A stretch of DNA of 15,514 bases from Thermoproteota archaeon. Its GTDB lineage: Archaea; Thermoproteota; Methanomethylicia; Methanomethylicales; Methanomethylicaceae. Made by a program: the position numbers and the translations under genes. The DNA lies in NCBI GenBank assembly GCA_030055545.1, contig JASFYK010000016.1, positions 1 through 15,514 on the forward strand. Reading direction: 5' to 3'. The notes beneath the pieces were generated by a model. The model had not been told where the DNA came from and made no database searches. It worked only from the letters and a program-made list of their open reading frames with translations. Position 1 is the first letter of the stretch, and each line of letters starts with the position of its first letter. This document shows, in pieces, positions 12,657 to 15,514 of the stretch.

Positions 12657-13607
12657 CTAATTCATTCGATCGGAAGATCTTCCAATCCCCAATAGCGAGA
12701 ACACCTCACAGGTACGGCATATTTTCCTGCTAGATGGCGAACCGCAAAGACTGCAGCGCTCCATTTTTGATGAAATTATCTTTTCCTCGAGCAGTTCAGA
12801 AAGCGAATCGGAGACATTCACTATTGAGTTCTTTGTGCCGGGGTGGTCAGCTTCAAGGCGATTTAAGAGATCCCTAATCTCGTCCCTTAGTGACGCCCTT
12901 ACATACGGGCATTCTCTCTGGTAGAGGTCATAGCCCTTCGCATAAACATAAACAGCAATCTCTTTTTCGGGAATGTAACGCAAAGGCTTAACCCTTGGAA
13001 TGAAGCCTTCCCTTGTCACAAGAGGTCTTGCACCAGCCCTGCCAATCCGCTCAACATCCCCTCGGAACAAATTGATCAAGAAAGTCTGGGCCTCGTCGTC
13101 AAGGTTGTGCCCAGTTGCCACCTTGGTCGCGCCTAATTTCAATGCCAGATCATTAAGCAACCGCCTCCTGAGTATCCCGCAGAAACTACAACCCAGAAGC
13201 TGAACGCCCTTAGATTTTGCGATCTCGCATATCTCTCCGAGGGTGTAACCATAGGTCTCTTTGAACGTGAATGTATAATGCTCAAGCTCAAGCCTTCTTG
13301 CGACTTCCTTTGCGATCCGGATGCCCTCTTCCCGGTATCCCCGGACGCCCTCGTCTATTGTCACCGCAAAAAGTTCCGTGCCGTACCGCTTCTCGATCTT
13401 TGAAAGTATGTGTGCGAGAGCTATGCTGTCCTTCCCTCCAGACAAAGCGATCATGATCCTGTCATTGGGAGTGAAGAGCCCCTCCTTCTTTATGGTCTTG
13501 AAGGCAGTCCTCTCAATGCTCTTAGTGAAGCACCGCTTGCAAAGTGCTTCTCCGGACTGTCTTCGGAAATAGAAGCTGGACCTTCCGCACCGGCACTCTG
13601 CGGGCAT
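12657..13607 (-). CDS. ttuA: TtuA/Ncs6-type tRNA 2-thiouridine synthase
   Basis: This PP-loop ATPase thiolates uridine in tRNA using a sulfur-carrier protein and an iron-sulfur cluster. The 316-residue protein has an N-terminal zinc finger (C5, C7, C23, C26), the PP-loop SGGKDS at 56-61, CSFCGILRR with C140 and C143, GHNLDDEAQT at about 166, and the third cluster Cys223 in ECPYVRAS. It ends with a second zinc finger (C285, C288, C297, C300). The Cys arrangement matches TtuA/Ncs6 rather than TtcA or TilS. Whether it acts at position 54 or on wobble U34 cannot be told. ATG 13607 has GGGGTG about 8 nt upstream, 19 nt after the M50 gene. Confidence 0.92.
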   Translation of the reverse strand: MPAECRCGRSSFYFRRQSGEALCKRCFTKSIERTAFKTIKKEGLFTPNDRIMIALSGGKDSIALAHILSKIEKRYGTELFAVTIDEGVRGYREEGIRIAKEVARRLELEHYTFTFKETYGYTLGEICEIAKSKGVQLLGCSFCGILRRRLLNDLALKLGATKVATGHNLDDEAQTFLINLFRGDVERIGRAGARPLVTREGFIPRVKPLRYIPEKEIAVYVYAKGYDLYQRECPYVRASLRDEIRDLLNRLEADHPGTKNSIVNVSDSLSELLEEKIISSKMERCSLCGSPSSRKICRTCEVFSLLGIGRSSDRMN

Positions 13608-13626
13608 TTTATTCGCACCCCACAGC

Positions 13627-14796
13627 CTATCCGAATTTGAATGAAGGGAAGAGAACGAAGCTCATCGAGATGTTGAGGACCAGAATTATGAGGCATGCCC
13701 ATCTGATTACATTAGAGAGCCGAATTGCCGTTCTTTCATTTCTGAACATCGACCTGAGCAGTATTGCCGCAAGTTTGTCTCCGTCGAGACCTGTGACGGG
13801 CATCATGTTGATCAGGCCGATATTTATCGAAAGCAGGTAGAACCAGGATAGAGATCCGAGAATGTAAAATGAACCCATGGAAGGCACAAAGGGGAACCTT
13901 GGTTCGTAGTACGGGAAAGAGTTTATCCCTATGTAGGATGCGTTCCGCGAAGGGGATTGCCCGAGTGTGAAGTTGATCTCGATTACTTTTCCGTCACGAA
14001 TTATCGAAAACGGGACCGTCGAGTTAGGCGGTATTGCGGAAAGTGTGGTCGAGAGAGACTCTGCGTCTTTGACGTTAGAGCCGTTTATGCTGATTATTAC
14101 GTCCCAATTCCTTAGAATGCCGTCTGCGGGAGAGCCAGGCACGATCTCGGTGATCTGGATGCCACTTGGATTAGGGCTGTAAACCGGCGCGATCACCAAA
14201 TTAGAGTTCGTTAAGAGCACCAGAGCCAACAGACCCATCAGTATGTTTGCGGTAGAACCTGCGCTGAAGACCCTGGCTTGGGCAGATTTCTTGGCCTTGG
14301 TAAGGTCTTCTTCATCTGGTTCTACGAAAGCGCCAGGGATCACCGCGAGTAGCAGTAGCCCTGTACTTTTGACTTTTATATTCTCTGCCCTTGCAGCCAC
14401 TCCGTGGGAGAATTCATGGAATATGATGATTATCGCCAAAGACAAGCCGAAAAAGAACAGGGTGTTAAAGTTCAGAGAGAGAGTGATGCCTGGGATCAGA
14501 GGAGAGACTGGGGTTGCGGACTCAGTCTTGAAGAAGATATAGAAAAGGTTCCTGCCCAATATGTAGGTGATATAAACCATGCCCCCTATTGAAATGGCAA
14601 CGCCCAATGTCCAGAAAACTTTCCAAAATGAACTGAGAGCACGACCCACACGGTCTATTAAAGAATTGAACCTTGTGGTTCTCCACATGATCAGGAAGGG
14701 ATGGATTTCGAAACTTTTTGGTAGGAACTGCCTACCTATGTAAACAATTGACCAGAAGCATAGCAACGCAGCCAAAAAAACGACCCAAGACTCCAA
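13627..14796 (-). CDS. M50-family (site-2 protease-like) membrane metalloprotease with PDZ domain
   Basis: This intramembrane zinc protease has 389 residues. The zinc motif HEFSH is at residues 127-131 within a hydrophobic segment (SLAIIIIFHEFSH). A PDZ domain lies at about 205-275 (GIQITEIVPGSPADGILRNW, VIISINGS). The third-ligand LDG motif is in MMPVTGLDGDKL, Asp348. About six hydrophobic segments place it in the membrane. The family cleaves membrane-anchored regulators or leftover peptides; the substrate here is unknown. The TTG at 14796 is supported by GGGGGAT about 6 nt upstream. The gene is cotranscribed with ttuA and diverges from cutA. Confidence 0.9.
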   Translation of the reverse strand: MESWVVFLAALLCFWSIVYIGRQFLPKSFEIHPFLIMWRTTRFNSLIDRVGRALSSFWKVFWTLGVAISIGGMVYITYILGRNLFYIFFKTESATPVSPLIPGITLSLNFNTLFFFGLSLAIIIIFHEFSHGVAARAENIKVKSTGLLLLAVIPGAFVEPDEEDLTKAKKSAQARVFSAGSTANILMGLLALVLLTNSNLVIAPVYSPNPSGIQITEIVPGSPADGILRNWDVIISINGSNVKDAESLSTTLSAIPPNSTVPFSIIRDGKVIEINFTLGQSPSRNASYIGINSFPYYEPRFPFVPSMGSFYILGSLSWFYLLSINIGLINMMPVTGLDGDKLAAILLRSMFRNERTAIRLSNVIRWACLIILVLNISMSFVLFPSFKFG

Positions 14797-14853
14797 ATGA
14801 AATCCCCCAACGATATTAGAACGGAACTACAACATGGTATTCAGTGATAGTCG

Positions 14854-15165
14854 ATGAGTATCGTCTCTATTATAACTGTCGGAGACGCAAGGCAGGCTGA
14901 AGAGATTGCTAGACGCCTAGTTGAAGAAAAACTCGCGGCTTGTGTCAACATAATCCCTTCAGTGAGGTCGGTCTACAGATGGAAAGACAGGGTCGAGGAG
15001 AGTACCGAATTGATGCTTGTAGTAAAGACTGAGCAAAGAGTCTTCGAAAAGATGAAAAGAAGAGTGCTAGAGCTCCACAGTTACGAGTTGCCAGAGATAA
15101 TTGCGCTCAATATTTCTGAAGGTCTCGAGGGCTATTTGGACTGGATTAACGCTAATGTAGAATGA
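14854..15165 (+). CDS. cutA: CutA family divalent-cation tolerance protein
   Basis: The 103-residue protein has the whole CutA pattern: ITVGDARQAEEIARRLVEEK, LAACVNIIPSVRSVYRWKDR, EESTELMLVVKT and HSYELPEIIALNISEG. CutA is a small trimeric ferredoxin-like protein; it was linked to copper tolerance in E. coli, but its general function is unsettled. GTGAT lies 6 nt before the ATG. The gene diverges from the M50 gene, and its stop is 9 nt before the next ATG, so a nucleotidyltransferase gene follows in the same operon. Confidence 0.95.
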   Translation: MSIVSIITVGDARQAEEIARRLVEEKLAACVNIIPSVRSVYRWKDRVEESTELMLVVKTEQRVFEKMKRRVLELHSYELPEIIALNISEGLEGYLDWINANVE

Positions 15166-15174
15166 GTGAGGAGA

Positions 15175-15514
15175 ATGGCTAAGAAAGTCGCACCTGCATA
15201 CGACTCAAGAGAGGTCATCTATAGCAAACCCCGTTGGGAATTATTGGACCGCCTTAGGTCAAAAGCATTGAGTGTTATAAGCGCTCTGAACAGGCATGGT
15301 ATTGAGGGGAGGGTGCACGGCAGTGTTGCAAGGGGTGACGTGAACCCCAAAAGCGATATCGACATCATAATTCCCGAGGTGACCGAGTCGTTCATAATAG
15401 AGGGGGCGTTGACGAAAAGCGGGTTCTCCATAGAGAGCAGGGAGGTTAGCCAGGCAACACCAGTCCATACGGTCAAGGCCACAATTTACAACGATAAAAA
15501 CACAACGGCAGATC
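15175..15514 (+). CDS. Predicted nucleotidyltransferase, C-terminal part beyond the window
   Basis: The open frame gives 113 codons before the right edge. The polymerase-beta-type nucleotidyltransferase motif is complete: GSVARGDVNPKSDIDIII, with the GS, the RG and the two Asp of SDID. The N-terminus (PRWELLDRLRSKALSVISAL) is helical. It resembles the archaeal stand-alone predicted nucleotidyltransferases rather than CCA-adding enzymes, and no substrate can be given. ATG 15175 is chosen; GTG 15166, which directly abuts the cutA stop, is an in-frame alternative but lies inside the likely ribosome-binding site GTGAGGAG. Confidence 0.8.
   Translation, partial: MAKKVAPAYDSREVIYSKPRWELLDRLRSKALSVISALNRHGIEGRVHGSVARGDVNPKSDIDIIIPEVTESFIIEGALTKSGFSIESREVSQATPVHTVKATIYNDKNTTAD

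Noticed and set aside
12112..12660. Open frames of 70-130 codons on both strands across tRNA-Ser and the SRP RNA
   Set aside because: They arise from stable GC-rich RNA genes; the translations are low-quality (Pro/Ser/Arg-rich) and conflict with clear RNA structures.
1..15514. CRISPR arrays, insertion sequences or phage modules
   Set aside because: I saw no regularly spaced repeats, terminal inverted repeats around a transposase, integrase or structural phage genes.

Overview
The window comes from an archaeon. It carries aIF2-beta, an NMD3-family protein, a DUF424 protein, a tRNA-splicing endonuclease homologue, a UbiA-type prenyltransferase of the ether-lipid class, a TtuA-type tRNA thiolase, a 7S SRP RNA with the archaeal helix-8 signature, TATA-type promoters and an intron-containing tRNA. 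A His-less endonuclease subunit of the kind found in two-subunit enzymes, and the general gene content, point to the TACK side of the archaea (Bathyarchaeia- or Methanomethylicia-like). That placement is inference and of moderate confidence. By eye the GC content is a little above 50%, coding density is very high, and TTG and GTG starts are common.

Layout. Positions 1-1203 (-) hold methionyl-tRNA synthetase, cut off at the window edge. Divergent from it, 1371-3208 (+) is a tight translation operon: aIF2-beta, DUF424, NMD3. A tRNA-Lys(UUU) gene with a 13-nt intron lies at 3260-3349 (-). hisS (3467-4792, +) converges on and overlaps ubiA (4757-5626, -), which follows an endA-like gene (to 6128, -). 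Divergent from endA are a HycI-type hydrogenase maturation protease and mtnA (6170-7694, +). mtnA converges on and overlaps a gfcR-like HTH-phosphoribosyltransferase gene (7665-8402, -), preceded on the same strand by dut and a PPC/DUF296 gene (8457-9334).

A promoter region with an inverted repeat (9335-9518) precedes mmsA and a translationally coupled, His-less ferritin-like gene (9519-11389, +). Next come tRNA-Pro(UGG) (-), an unrecognised zinc-ribbon protein (11713-12093, +), tRNA-Ser(GCU) (-) and the 7S SRP RNA (12270-12590, -). ttuA and an M50 membrane protease gene form a minus-strand pair (12657-14796). cutA and a truncated nucleotidyltransferase gene run off the right edge (14854-15514, +).

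Most of this is housekeeping: aminoacylation (metG, hisS), initiation and ribosome biogenesis (aIF2-beta, NMD3), tRNA splicing and thiolation (endA, ttuA), protein targeting (SRP RNA), membrane lipids (ubiA), methionine salvage (mtnA) and dUTP control (dut). hycI implies a [NiFe] hydrogenase elsewhere in the genome, and mmsA implies acyl-CoA or semialdehyde metabolism. I found no CRISPR array, insertion sequence, phage module or obvious new multi-gene system. The most interesting points are the His-to-Pro endonuclease subunit together with the tiny tRNA intron, the mmsA/degenerate ferritin-like pair, the zinc-ribbon orphan between tRNA genes, and several genes whose apparent GTG start looks like part of a Shine-Dalgarno sequence.
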